NCBI RefSeq assembly: GCF_050624435.1 | Contig: NC_134530.1 | Coordinates: 146,608,721 to 146,672,720 of the forward strand | Direction of reading: 5' to 3' | Origin: Tenrec ecaudatus | Taxonomy: Eukaryota; Chordata; Mammalia; Afrosoricida; Tenrecidae | Length of the DNA stretch: 64,000 nucleotides | In this document: positions 49,731 to 60,539 of the stretch, piece after piece | Layout of the letters: the number at the start of each line of letters is the position of its first letter | Numbering within the stretch: the stretch's first letter is position 1 | Made by a program: the position numbers and the translations under genes | Notes under the pieces: model-generated | The model's database searches: none | What the model saw: only the letters and a program-made list of their open reading frames with translations | What the model was told of the DNA's origin: nothing

Positions 49731-50945
49731 CAGTGTTGGGGGCCCTGGGGACAGCGGGAGGTGTGTGAGCGTGCTCCGTGTGCCACGGACTTAGGCCGAG
49801 GAGCAGGCTGCCGTCAACCAGGGCACACCTGGACTAGGGCAGTGTCCCGGGCCTGTGAAGTTTCCATCCACAGATGCGATAATGCCCTCGGGGAGTCGGC
49901 ATCAGGGGCCGGGGCAACTGCAAGGAGAAAGCTGCTCTCCGCTGAGCCCCTCCTGCGAATCCCTGAAGGTCCTGTATGCTGTACACCTGCGTGTGTGCTT
50001 TCAGTGGGTCCTTGCTTGGTACTGGGATTCAAATAATTTAACAACTGTTTCGCTTCCCTAATGACCGTTTTAAGTATTTAAAAAACAAAACCCTCGATAT
50101 ACTGAAGGGTATATACAGCGAATACTTAAATAAGACTAAAAGAGGTACACGTTAAAAAAGAGTATGGAATGTAAATTTGTGATTACCACATTGGGTGGCT
50201 GCCCAGCTACCCACTTTAAAGATAACTCTGATTACAAATGCCACTCTTACACCAGTTCTCTGGACTCAACAAAAAAGTAGGTATCAGTTCTGCAGAACCA
50301 ATGCAAACCGGCTGAATCCCACCACTGTCCTCTTCCATCTGCACCTCACCTTGCAGATACCTCTGCCACAAGCACCAGGTGCGCTCTCTGTCTCACACCT
50401 CACTTCTTCCAGTGGGCACTGAGAGGTGGCAAGAAACACCGCCCGAGTCAGGCTCAGGGCCTGGGCAGCCCCGGCTGGTTGATTCATCTCGCCACAGCAG
50501 CCCCGGGCCTGCAGGTCGCTCTCGACTCACCATCCGACGTCAGAGCTGCAGCTCGTGGCCACCGAGAGAGCACGAGGCATGTCCCTGACTTCCTTCTCCA
50601 CTCACAGCCCAGGGGGCTGGAAGAGGATAGACCACCACTCTTCACTCCCACTATTCACCATCCAGGGCAAGAAGAAAGCTCAGGCCTGCCCAGAGGAAGA
50701 TGCTGAAGTCTGGTCAGAAACCTTCCTACAGCCACATTTTCAACTTAATGGGAAGAAGTTTCCACACCTGCCTCTTTTTCGTGGCGTGAGGTCTAGTGTC
50801 TCCCAACTGCGCCCCTCACCCCCACCCGCCGACACCGCCCAGACTCCATCAGCTGACGGAGTGGAGAGCAAGAGGGGGCTTTCTGGCTTCTGCTGGGGGA
50901 GACGCCCTCGCCAAGCCATTTCCTCATTCCGACGTAAAAGAAAGA
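49731..50945. other. Unique sequence, no gene seen
   Basis: Two A/T-rich patches occur at 50070-50190 (AAACAAAACCCTCGATATAC). Frames up to 134 codons (50555-50959 plus) have no domain. Confidence 0.4.
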
Positions 50946-50949
50946 AATA

Positions 50950-51010
50950 CTACCAATAGCCATATTTTATTGAACACCAACTATGTGTCAGGCACTGTTC
51001 TAATCCTGAG
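50950..51010 (-). mobile_element. MIR fragment, minus strand
   Basis: TTATTGAACACCAACTATGT, then GTCAGGCACTGTTCTAATCC, is the antisense MIR 3' end. Confidence 0.75.
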
Positions 51011-51765
51011 TAATCGGGTGGGGACAGCGGGGGGCAGGGGACAAGGATCTCCAAAGAACCCTCAAAGCTGTCTCTCCAGGAGCAGAGTCAGCTCGACACA
51101 TCTGCCAGGCCCAAGAAGCTTGGTCCCAGCTTAGGGCGGCATCACTCAAGTAAGACTGTCTGTGCTCCTGGCTCTTCTCTGCAGTGCTCCAACCCCGAGT
51201 GAGGGTGTTTTCACTGCCCTTGGCCAGCTGGGACTGGGCGGCTGACCCCTAGTGAACACAGCAAAGGGCTCCCTGGCCTTCCAAGGAGAGGTCCTTGTGG
51301 GCTAACCAGCCTGAGAGGAGGAGTAAGGTCCCAATCACCCTCGACTTTCCTCCATCTGGGTCACACGCCTGGGTGGCTTCATCCTCTCCTGAAGACATAA
51401 CCTTCTCCATATCGCGTCCTTCTCTTGGTCCTAGTGACTTCTCCCCGCTTTGTACTCACAGGCTCATACCTTTGAAAATAGTCCTCTGATTAAACTCCCC
51501 TTAAATGCCCCAGCTTTTGTGAGCCAACTGCTTCTTGCTGGGACTCTGACTTCCTGGGAGAAGAGGAAAGAAGTCAGCCATGTCCCTTTCCTACCCCATT
51601 TCTATCTGCAGGGCCCAGAGGCGGCTGAGACTTGAGTGGAGTTTGAAGTTGTGATCATTGAACTAGACTGAGCATCATAAATATGGAACCGAGACTGTTA
51701 CCTACAAGGGACCTGAAAAGTCTCAGACCTGTCTGATTTCATCCAAGGCAGCAGCAGTCTGACGG
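51011..51765. other. Unique sequence, nothing recognised
   Basis: No repeat or gene seen. Confidence 0.4.
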
Positions 51766-51769
51766 CACT

Positions 51770-51965
51770 GAATGAATTCACAGGGACACTGGGAGAAGAC
51801 CGTTGCACTTACTCAGTGTCCAAAAGCCAGTCTCAAAAGGGCCCGGGCTGGGAGCCCAGCCCAGGTGTCTGCCTACAGAGCCCGCGTTCTGACCACCATT
51901 CTATCCAGTGTCTCATCGGCTGGCTACCGTAGAGGTGAGAAGCTCTTTAATCTTCAATGTCCAGG
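51770..51965 (-). mobile_element. Possible MIR relic, minus strand
   Basis: GCCCAGCCCAGGTGTCTGCC, then ACAGAGCCCGCGTTCTGACC and ACCATTCTATCC, resemble the antisense MIR 5' half (AACCCAGGCAGTCTGGCTCC, then AGAGCCCGTGCTCTTAACCA). Confidence 0.6.
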
Positions 51966-52169
51966 CCAAGAAAGAGAGCACAGATGTCGTCAGCAGCCTT
52001 CATTCAGGTGCCCAAAGCCATCCTGTGGGGGCATTCCCGTGGAGAAAATGGCTCTGTGTCCTTTGAGCCAGAGCACAGGCTCGTATATGGAGTGTGGTTT
52101 GTGACAAGGGTGCTCCTCCTCTTCCTCCTCTCATTGCTACTCTGCGACTCACGCTCCACTGGACAGGGC

Positions 52170-52570
52170 TCTCCTGCGGGGCCCCCATGGTTCTTCTCAC
52201 AATTCCGGGCCTTTCTTTGGCCATGTCTCACCTTCTACCTCCATACGCCCTTCACTTCCTGCAGTTTCCCTTCAAACCCGCCCTACGTCCACTCTCCTCC
52301 AAGAAGTCTTCCTTGGCTTCCCAGGATGGATAGCTCACCCTGCCTCGTGCTTCTGCGCTGTCTTGGCGACAATTCTGCTACTGCGCTGGCATTTCAGGAG
52401 GACGATCCATTTGCACACGGGTCTTCCTGCCAGGCAGGGCGCAGCGCAGTGCAGCAGAGAGCTCAACTGCGCTTCTGACGCTTCGCATCTTCAGTGTCCA
52501 GTGGCAGGTCCAGTAGAGGTGTTCAGACTAGATTAATGAATCCATCCGTCAGTGACTCAATGAATTCCGT
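52170..52570 (+). mobile_element. L2 LINE 3' region, plus strand
   Basis: TCACTTCCTGCAGTTTCCCT, then AAGAAGTCTTCCTTGGCTTC and AGGTGTTCAGACTAGATTAA, then GAATCCATCCGTCAGTGACT, are consistent with a diverged L2 3' end. Confidence 0.5.
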
Positions 52571-52594
52571 TCACGTTTGAACCCAATGAACTGA

Positions 52595-53015
52595 ATTGTT
52601 GCTATTAGTGGCTGTCGAGTTGGCTTCCATCCGTGGCAGCCTTAGGTGTACCCAGATGAGACACTGCCCCTTATTGTGGCCATCATTTCCATTCATCTCG
52701 CGGAATTTTCACTAGCTTCCTACTTTGTCGGCCATGATGGCCTTTTTGAGCCCTGGCTCTTTCCCTGTGACGTGCCCAAAGGAAGCAGGCTGACGTCCAA
52801 ATAGCCTCGCTTCTAAGGAACATTCTCGGTTGTATTTCTCGTGATACTGACTTATGTGTTCATCCTTCTGGCAGTTGATGGTAGATTCAATGTTCTTTGC
52901 TACACCGCAGTCCAAAGGCATCCTTCCATTTTCTATCGCCCATTTCTGTATCTGCCTTTCTTGGGCATCTGGGGCTTGCAAAAAGACCGTGGCTTGAGCC
53001 AGGCACACCTCAGGC
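52595..53015 (-). mobile_element. RTE LINE 3' region, minus strand
   Basis: TGGCTGTCGAGTTGGCTTCC (antisense tail), then GTGCCCAAAGGAAGCAGGCT, GCTTCTAAGGAACATTCTCG, TTCATCCTTCTGGCAGTTGA, TCAATGTTCTTTGCTACACC and CGTGGCTTGAGCCAGGCACA. The last is the complement of the GGCCTGACCCAAGCCATGG segment in the element at 1836. Confidence 0.82.
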
Positions 53016-53179
53016 ATCAAACGGACATTTCTGCCTCTCTCCACCCACACCTTTCATTCAACCTATATTAAATACCCTTGCCAGGGTTCAACGCTGACCT
53101 TGAGAAGAAAGGTGTCATTTTTCTCCCCTGAAGGGCTCGTCATGTGGCCGAGGAGAGTGAGGTAACACACTCAAATACT

Positions 53180-53365
53180 ACCAGTAGTTGTGGGAGTCGT
53201 AGTAATAGCAGCTTATTGAATGTGTGTGGTGTGCCAGGCATGGTTCCAAGGGACTTACAAAGTGGTGACACCTTTGCATCCTCCCCGTCCTATGAGGACA
53301 TGCTGTCATCGCTGTTGGACCGATGAGGAAACTCAAGTTTAGAACTACTCGGCTAGGAAGTGGCT
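53180..53365 (-). mobile_element. MIR SINE, minus strand
   Basis: CAGCTTATTGAATGTGTGTG, GTGCCAGGCATGGTTCCAAG and GGACCGATGAGGAAACTCAA are antisense MIR. Confidence 0.8.
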
Positions 53366-53695
53366 CACTGGGTCCAAGCCCAGGTGGGAAAGAGGTAGAG
53401 CAGACTGCACATGCTTGGGAGCTGGGGTTGACAGCGAATGTGCTAAGCGGGGGGCGGCAGGGAGGCGGTGCAGAATGGGAGCTGAGCTGAGTTCCCCTTA
53501 CCTTAGTCTTTGCTCCTGGGCTACTCCGAATCATGGTGCCCTCCCCACTCCCCCACCCCCACTTTCGCCCACCCTGTGCCTGAGCCCTGGGGAAAACAGA
53601 CCACTGCTCCTTCCATGACTATGAGGGCGCCCACCCCATCAGTGCTCCTGAGGCAGCCGGTTCTCCAGCCCCCCTCCAGGTGCCTCCCCAGTCCC
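53366..53695. other. GC-rich unique sequence
   Basis: No repeat or gene recognised. Confidence 0.4.
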
Positions 53696-53699
53696 AGAG

Positions 53700-53852
53700 C
53701 CTGAGGGGGTAGGAGCCCACAGCAGCCGCTGATTAATTTCCACTGACAAGAGGTTGCGTCTTTGGCAAGCATGGTATTAAATAGCTCCTTTTGATCATAA
53801 TTAAGTTTCTCTCGGGCTGATGCTATAAATAGCCCTGCCCTATTGATTGGAG
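53700..53852. promoter_or_regulatory. Candidate conserved non-coding element with MEF2 site
   Basis: Compact repeat-free AT-rich block between GC-rich flanks. It contains GATTAATTTC (53731), TTGATCATAATTAAG (about 53801) and CTATAAATAG at 53823-53832, an exact match to the MEF2 consensus YTA(A/T)4TAR. No frame of coding size crosses it. Enhancer function is inference. Confidence 0.4.
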
Positions 53853-54685
53853 GGTCTAGGCTGTGAGCTCAGCATCCTCCGGGAGCGTTTCCAGGCCCGG
53901 CCTGGGCTCTCGGGTCCCACTTTTCTCTCCCTGACACACAGCATTCTGAATTTCAAGGGCAGGTGCAGCCAAATGCCAGGCTTGGGTTCAGTTCCTTTTC
54001 CCAACCCGCCAGCCCCTCACCCCATTCCAGCTGAAGCTAGGGACATGCTCCCCTTGGCTCAGCGGTCCCAAGGAAAACATCAGAAGCAGAGCCGAGGAAG
54101 CCAGGACACCTGGCCTCGCCTCCTGAGCCTCCTCTCTGTGCACTGAGGACATGAGCCCTGCCTCCCTCCAGGGTGGACCAAGAAGAAAACCAAACCGAGC
54201 CCTAGACAAGTGAGGGTCCTGCTAGCAGCGTCTCTGGAGAAGAAACGCACATACAACTGGCATGCCCTCTCCTGCCCTCCTTCAACAAATGATTACAGAT
54301 CTTGTTTCCTGTGCTCAATGCCAAGTGGAAGACTAGAGCAAGAGGGGCCTGGAGCTCCCAAGCCCCGAGGTCACACCGCAGGGGGTTGGAGCGTCTAGAA
54401 CAAACGACATGGGTTATGCGCCGCCCAACGCATTTTCACACAGATAGACAAAGTACCTGGTGGGAATGACTTCTCCCCTGCAACTGGGCACCTCTCTGTC
54501 TGAGTCACTTGACTGAAAGGAACCAGGGCCCTTCCTTCAGGAATATTCCCACCACCCCAGAAGACACCCACAACCACGAACCACACAGAAGAAGTTTCTG
54601 CTCAGACCAATCCGTGACTTCCTGATGTTCTGGTCTGTGGCACCGGGCTCCACGCTTGGGGCGGATGGGGTGGGAGCAAAGACGG
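53853..54685. other. Unique sequence, no gene seen
   Basis: Frames of 60-99 codons, no domain, no repeat. Confidence 0.4.
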
Positions 54686-54689
54686 TGGG

Positions 54690-54790
54690 ACAGAAGGGAA
54701 TGGGCTTTCCCACCTCAGCCACCTGCCAGCTGCGTGGTCTTTGGCAAAGAGCTTTCCTTCTTCTCAAGGCCTTCACTTTCCTCGCTCATG
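54690..54790 (+). mobile_element. MIR fragment, plus strand
   Basis: GCTGCGTGGTCTTTGGCAAA and GAGCTTTCCTTCTTCTCAAG, then CACTTTCCTCGCTCATGTA, are a diverged MIR core. Confidence 0.55.
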
Positions 54791-54794
54791 TATC

Positions 54795-54965
54795 AAATCA
54801 AGTCCACGGCCATCTAGTCCCTGTGGACACACAGCAACTCTGTATCGGGTTCCCAAGGCTGCAGATGTCTAAGAGAGCAGCTAGTCTCATCGTCCTCCAA
54901 CCCAGCAGCTGATGGGTTGGAATCGCCGACCTTACAGTCAGCAGCCTGACACGTACGGGCAGGAC
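54795..54965 (-). mobile_element. AfroSINE, minus strand
   Basis: Antisense: AAATCAAGTCCACGGCCATC, TTCCCAAGGCTGCAGATGTC, TGGGTTGGAATCGCCGACCT and TACAGTCAGCAGCCTGACAC. The head end is lost. Confidence 0.82.
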
Positions 54966-55680
54966 GAGCAGGGTTCCTGTCTGCTGTAAAATAAATAGTC
55001 CAAATAAAAAGACTCTGAAGGCTCAATTTAGTTGCAGCATTTTGAGATCAAAGGGGACGTACACGCGTGTGGCATGTTGGGAGCATGGATGAGCCAAGTC
55101 TAAGCCGCCAAGGTGTGTCTCAGATCATAATGGAGGGGGTTCTGTAGAGGGCAAGCCTTGAAGTCAAGCCCTTCTCTCTTCAGGGCAAGTCTGATCCATC
55201 TTTTGCCAACAGATTTAGAGCACAGCCCAGAGTGGGCTTCAAAGACTTATGAAAAGAATGGGATGAACAGAGTGGAATCTGCCGGGTGGGTTTGGAAGTT
55301 CCCCCGGTTTCTTCGGCAGAATGACCGAGGGGAGGGGTTGCAGTCGAGAATGGTGGCCTTCGTAACTAACATACTGACTTTCAGGATCGTTAAGGTCTAG
55401 TTGCCAGCCTGCTCAGTGTGTACGTGGGGATGGGCGGGGGAGGAAAGGGCTGTCCTGGGAGAGGGTGGTCAAGTGTGTGGGGAGATCCCAGGCACAGCAG
55501 ACTGCTGATTCTCCATGGAATAGAAAACCAAGGCTATAGCAGGGGTTACCTGTACTTTTCCAGGGAACAGAGGGAAAGATCCTTGAGCCCCTGGAAGCTC
55601 TTCCCAGTGACCTGGCAGCCTGGAGACAGGCTGTCCCCAAATTGCTCAATATGCATAGAGACACAGAATGGAGGAGGGCA
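54966..55680. other. Unique sequence, nothing recognised
   Basis: No repeat or gene seen. 54985-55060 is AT-rich (AAATAAAAAGACTCTGAAGG) and could be constrained. Confidence 0.4.
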
Positions 55681-55681
55681 G

Positions 55682-56147
55682 TGTGGTGGTTATACAATTT
55701 CATGTCAACTTAATGAAGGGGTGGAGTCTAGCCTGTCAATCAGGTCACAGCCTGATGCCTCCTTATGGGTGTGGCTTTCTGATGCCTCTCTTCCTCCCTG
55801 GAAGTGGGACACACTCTCTCTGCTACACATTCCTGTTGACAAGCAAAATGGAGCCATGCTGACGACAGCCAGAGTCCTGGAGATGCTTCCACCGCCACTG
55901 GACCCACAGGACTTTCCATCCACTGGCCTGTGATCTTCTTGCATTTGGCATCATTGCATGTGTATAAGTCTGAAAAGGAATTCGTGGGCTAATATTAGAC
56001 TTATGGACAAGTATCGAATTTATGGACTTGATCTGGACTGGGTTGGGGTGTTTTATTGATGCATAATTACTTCTTGATATAACGTTCTCTCTTACACATA
56101 TATGAGCATCTCTGGATTTGTTTCTCTAGTCAACCCAGTCTAACACA
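55682..56147 (+). mobile_element. LTR-like repeat, copy 2
   Basis: Same family as 23459-23967. Begins TGTGGTGGTTATACAATTTC and ends CCAGTCTAACACA. The flanks GGCAG (55677-55681) and GGCAA (56148-56152) suggest a 5-bp duplication with one mismatch, as for ERV-L and other LTRs. TATAA-like box (GATATAACG) near 56076. No internal coding region. Confidence 0.6.
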
Positions 56148-56194
56148 GGCAATAAAATCTTTTCACTCCAAGTCTATGACAGAGACCAACTTAC

Positions 56195-56358
56195 CTGCCA
56201 CCACTGAGCTGATTCTGACTCAGAGTAACCCTATAGGGCAGGGAAGAACCACTTCATAAGGTTTCTGAGGTTGTAAATCTTTATGGAAGACAGACTCATC
56301 TTTTTCCCATAGAGCAGCTGGTGGATTTGAACCACTGACCTTATGGTTAGTACTCATA
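56195..56358 (-). mobile_element. AfroSINE, minus strand
   Basis: Antisense tail GAGCTGATTCTGACTCAGAG and TAACCCTATAGGGCAGGGAA, body GAGGTTGTAAATCTTTATGG, B-box region GGTGGATTTGAACCACTGAC. The head is truncated. Confidence 0.9.
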
Positions 56359-56359
56359 A

Positions 56360-56895
56360 GCTTAGAAGGGGTCCTGATTGAACTTGCATAAAGGCATCTC
56401 ACTTGACCATCCTATGGGGGTCCTACACTTAACTTGCATTAGAAAACTTCCCCAATCTGCTGTAGAGCCTGAGCTGAGGCCAGGAGAGGAGAGAGCCTCG
56501 GGCCCAGGGTCAGCAGAATTTGGCAGCAGGGTCATCCATGGGCAGGACAAGCTGGCCACTCTGACAAGCAGAGCAGGATGGCAGCCAAGCTCCTAGAATC
56601 TGGACAGCGCAGCTGAGCTTCCAGAGAAGTGCGGCTCAGGAGGCATCTGGGCTTGATGCGGGCAAACAGGCTGGCAGAATGGATGACATAAAATCAGTCA
56701 TTTGGCCTTCATTCCATGTGTTCCCCAAAGCTCCTCAATGCTCTTCGGCCTGGCCTGCTCAGCTCTGGACTTCTGGGGGTGCTTGGGTTGTTCCCCACTA
56801 GTCTATAGCCCCTGGTGCCGGCTGGCTCCTCTCTCTGGCCTGATGGTATGTCTCTGCCCCAGAGTCTTCAGCTGCCCCTGGATGCTTCCATCCTC
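56360..56895. other. Unique sequence, nothing recognised
   Basis: No repeat or gene seen. Confidence 0.4.
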
Positions 56896-56899
56896 TTCT

Positions 56900-57110
56900 C
56901 TTCCTCAACATGAGGCCCGATCTGGCTTTTCAGGGCAGTGGGGGTGGGGGGTGGGGGGTAGGGGAGGACACAAAATCTCCCGATTAGTTCTCACAAGGCG
57001 GCTGCCGGAGGCCATATGCCGTGTTCTCCGGCTCTGCCATTATGCATCTTGCTTGTAATTGCTTTAGAATGACACTCATCATGTTCTATTTTATCACCCA
57101 ATGACAGATC
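56900..57110. promoter_or_regulatory. Candidate conserved non-coding element
   Basis: Repeat-free segment after a G-rich run (56935-56965). Contains GCCATTATGCATCTTGCTTG and TAATTGCTTTAG near 57035-57066, POU and homeodomain-like cores. Inference from motif content. Confidence 0.3.
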
Positions 57111-57148
57111 CATACTGGAGAGGGGAAACACACACTCCCGCTCGCGAG

Positions 57149-57149
<1 letters not shown>

Positions 57150-57214
<65 letters not shown>

Positions 57215-57230
57215 TACACACACACAAACA
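57150..57230. repeat. (CT)n-(CA)n compound microsatellite
   Basis: About 50 bases of CT (57150-57199) run into CA (57199-57230). Confidence 0.97.
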
Positions 57231-57341
57231 CTCATGGAGTGAGCCAGGCTGCACACACACACACACACACACACTCATGGAGCGAGCCAGGCTGCACACA
57301 CACACATACACACACACACTCATGGAGCGAGCCAGGCTGCA
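57231..57341. repeat. Three-unit minisatellite
   Basis: Units start at 57231, 57274 and 57319 (periods 43 and 45). Each reads CTCATGGAGYGAGCCAGGCT followed by GCA and a CA tract; the third lacks the CA tract. It has grown from the edge of the CA microsatellite. Confidence 0.93.
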
Positions 57342-57344
57342 TAA

Positions 57345-57445
57345 TGGGTAGGCAGAGTGATTACTCTGAAATTCCAAGCACCGAACTCTGTCCACTTGCC
57401 AAAATAGATAATGCGCCGCGTCCACAGTTATTGCCTCTGAGGATT
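57345..57445. promoter_or_regulatory. Candidate conserved non-coding element
   Basis: GGCAGAGTGATTACTCTGAA (a near-palindrome around GATTAC), then AAATAGATAATGCGCCGCGT. Repeat-free and directly beside the unstable minisatellite. Confidence 0.3.
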
Positions 57446-58350
57446 GCAGGGAAGCAGCCGGCAGTGGGCTGGGCCATCCCATGTTCACCCACTCCCTCCC
57501 CAAGCCCCACACAACCCCCAGCCTCCTAGGCTGCACTTATTCTGGAGGTGAGAGTTTCTTCCCAGGGACAACCGGCAACCACAAACTGAGGAGGCAGCAA
57601 GTTATTCCATGGTATTTGAGTGCTTTGCTACAGAGCGGCCAGAGGCTTACTGACAGTCCTTCCCTCCGGCCACCTGCCAGCCTGGGTCTCTGCATTCTTT
57701 CCCTCGCTCCAGGTGGCTCACTCCACTCACTTCCCACCCTCAAAAGGCAGGACTGGCTGAGACCACAGGGGATCGGATGCTTCCAGGGGTTTCTGTGGAT
57801 TAAGCTGCAAGCAGGTTAGCTTCAGTCACTGGCTCGCTGACTCTTGCTTCCCGGGGCCAGCAGGTGCTGCTGAGAACTGTGATGAACCCTTGTGATGAAC
57901 AGATGGTAACATCTGCCTGGAAGGACACACAGTAGGTCCGCAGGAGAATGTCAACAGAAAGCTTCTCGCCCAGAGCCCTGAGGTGCAGGAAATGGTTAGG
58001 TGTGAGAGTCCCACTGTCCAAGGGTCACACATCCTAGGAACCTCTCCGTTGCCCATCTTGGACTAACCCTCCTTGGGCCCACTGTTTGGGCCTGGCTCCT
58101 CAACCCGAGTTGCCTTCACAGTCAGCACCAAGCCAATCTCCCAGGGCCCTTCCAGTCCACACTAAGGACTTTAAAGCTGGATCCACAAGAACTAACCCAA
58201 AGTCCTTTGAGTGCTTGCTGACATCCCACTTAGCGCCCCTGGGCGGAAGGGCACTCCACTGGCCAGGGAATGGCTCAGGCCCAGCAGGGTACCCAAGGCC
58301 ATGGGTCTCCACAGTCCCCTCCTGTAGCCCAAAGACTTGTCAGGTGTAAC
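57446..58350. other. Unique sequence, no gene seen
   Basis: Frames up to 112 codons without recognisable domain. No repeat. Confidence 0.4.
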
Positions 58351-58359
58351 ACACTAGAA

Positions 58360-58676
58360 CAGTGGTCCTCAACCTGTGGGTGGAGACCCCTTTCACGGGG
58401 GTCGCCAAAGACCATCGGAAAACACACACATATTCCACAATAGATATAATTACATATTGTTTTGTGATCAATCACAATGTTTCAATTATGTTTAATTATG
58501 TTCCATTTGTAACACTGAGAATATATCCTGCATATCGGATCTTTACATGACGATTCATCACAGGAGCAAAATGACAGTTATGAAGTATCAATGAAAATAG
58601 TGTTATGGTTGGGGGTCACCACAACATGAGGAACTGTATGAAAGGGTCGCGGCATTAGGAAGGTCGAGAACCACTG
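58360..58676 (+). mobile_element. SPIN-type hAT transposon, longest copy
   Basis: Starts CAGTGGTCCTCAACCTGTGG and ends GGTCGAGAACCACTG. It keeps the A/T-rich centre (GATATAATTACATATTGTTT, CATATCGGATCTTTACATGA), CGCCAAAGACCATCGGAAAA and GTTGGGGGTCACCACAACAT. At 317 bases it is longer than the two nested copies (180 and 192). Only a short 5' segment (TTGGGGGTCGAACGA-like) is lost. The flanks CACTAGAA and TGCTTGAA agree at five of eight positions, so the duplication is eroded or uncertain. Confidence 0.92.
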
Positions 58677-59795
58677 TGCTTGAAGATTCTTGGGAACCAC
58701 GTGAGCAGAGGGGTGGGCTGGGGAAAGCACACCCTGTCAAGCAACCTCCCTCCCAGGCTGAGGGAGGTGCTGACTCAGGCACCCCAGTCACGGTCTGCAA
58801 AACTGCCTTCCCGGGGGCAGACACACCCTCTCAAAGCCTTTCTCCCGGGGAGGCAGGACTGAGCGTGCATCTCCGGGGACGACAGGGACGGGATGGGGAG
58901 AGAACAGAACAGCCTGTTTCCGGAGGAGGAGCACTTTCCCCATCAGTGCTGGCTCTCTAATCCATAATGAGGAACCCGAGGGGAACCTGGGGCGTTGGCA
59001 GTTAGTGGGGGAGCTAAGTGAGAGATTGAGACACACACCATCTTAGCATCTACCTTTCTACTTTCTACTCCCCCCCCCCCCACGTCCACACCAAAGCATG
59101 GGGTGTCTGCTCGGGGTCTGGCGAGGGGCCTTTGATGAGGAGACCTAGGCCTGGAGGGAGGGGTTTTCACAGAAGGAAGTGCGGCTCCCTGTCCGGGGCC
59201 TGGGCTACAGCCTGGCCTGCTTTGCTCCTCTCGGGCTTGCATGCCAGGGCCCGGCAGCCAGGATGCTGGCTGGCCACAGTGGAGCCTGTCCACCTGCACT
59301 CATGTCACATGCAGGGGACGTCCTCAGCTGTCCCTCAGAAAGCACACATGGAAGCCGGCAAGGCCATTGTGCTCCGAGCAGTTTGTCACCCCCATCAGAC
59401 CCAGTTGGCACTATGTTTCCTGGTCTTTTGTGAATGTGTCCAATTTCCTGACCAACTCATCCCTGATAAAGAATTGTTTCCTCGCTCACGCTGGGCAGCT
59501 CGAGGTGAAAGTGGGCGGAGGCTGGCTGCATGGGACAGCTCCTCCTTTGTTTCCTTGAAGTCTGAGAGCCCGGAGCGACCTCTGCTCGGCACAGGCCCTT
59601 CTCCTCAGTAGTAGCTCTCCACCCGGCTACCTCCCTATGCACGCACTCTCTGATGATCTTCTCCGGACTGTCCTAAGCTGAAGATGTGCATCATGGCCTG
59701 GGGGCCCAATAGGATGGGGGCCTGGGCAACGAGGTATTTTTGAGTGCAGTCTGAAGGGAGGTATTTGAAGATCTCACAGAGGAAATCTGTGATCC
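58677..59795. other. GC-rich unique sequence, no gene seen
   Basis: C-run at 59070-59083. Frames of up to 159 codons (59132-59611 plus) lack a recognisable domain. Confidence 0.4.
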
Positions 59796-59799
59796 GTGT

Positions 59800-59905
59800 G
59801 CCAGTCCTACCGAGGTCACTACCTGGCTGTGAGATCTTGGGGCTGTCACCTCCGCTTTGTTATGACTGAGACGGGGGGTTTCAGCAGATCTCTTCCAGCG
59901 CCAGG
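59800..59905 (+). mobile_element. MIR fragment, plus strand
   Basis: CACTACCTGGCTGTGAGATC and TTGGGGCTGTCACCTCCGCT are a diverged MIR core. Confidence 0.5.
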
Positions 59906-60129
59906 CCTGTGGGAGAGAGACTCACAGATCGGAGCCCCTGGGTAGCTACAGTCCCACTTCTGTTCTCCCTGCAGCTTCTGCCCCGAGTTTCCCTGGCCCG
60001 AGTTGCTGGCACGCCATCTGGCATTCCTGGGCGAGCCAAGAGTTATTTACCAGTGACAGCTCTGTTCATCTGGCTGTGCCGCCCATGCAAAGGGGCAGGA
60101 ACACTCATCCCAGCCTCAAGGGTGGCTTG

Positions 60130-60245
60130 TTCGTAGTGGGCACTTACTATGTGCCAGGTACTGGGCTGGCACTCCACGGATGCCATATTTTTTTCAATCT
60201 CATTAGCTAAATGAAAAAAACGAGGGTTCAAACATAAAAAGCAGA
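60130..60245 (-). mobile_element. MIR fragment, minus strand
   Basis: GGCACTTACTATGTGCCAGG, TACTGGGCTGGCACTCCACG and CAATCTCATTAGCTAAATGA are antisense MIR. Confidence 0.75.
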
Positions 60246-60535
60246 AGGATTTGTGTGGGTTCCGCTACAAAAAGGGGCAGGCTGGGGGCAGACCTCCACT
60301 CTGCCTGCCTTCAGCACCCATGCACTCACCCCACTGTCCCGTAGAGGCCCCCGTGAAGAGGCAGGCGTGGCCCAGCCAGGCAGGTGGGGGGAACCGCCCA
60401 GCTCCCGCTTCCATCACCATTCCAGGCCTAGAGGCCTGGAACAGGCGCACAAGGCCTCGAGCCAGGAAGAAATCAGTCATTCTATTCCCTGCCTTCCCTA
60501 ATTGCAACTGAAATAGTGACATCACTCCATTACAG
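60246..60535. other. Unique sequence
   Basis: Nothing recognised. Confidence 0.35.
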
Positions 60536-60539
60536 CCCA

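Noticed and set aside
57231..57341. CRISPR-like direct repeats
   Set aside because: Three units with CA-tract spacers are a vertebrate minisatellite; the genome is clearly mammalian.
57101..57536. Frames rich in H-T, S-L and C-V repeats
   Set aside because: They are translations of the CT/CA microsatellite and minisatellite.
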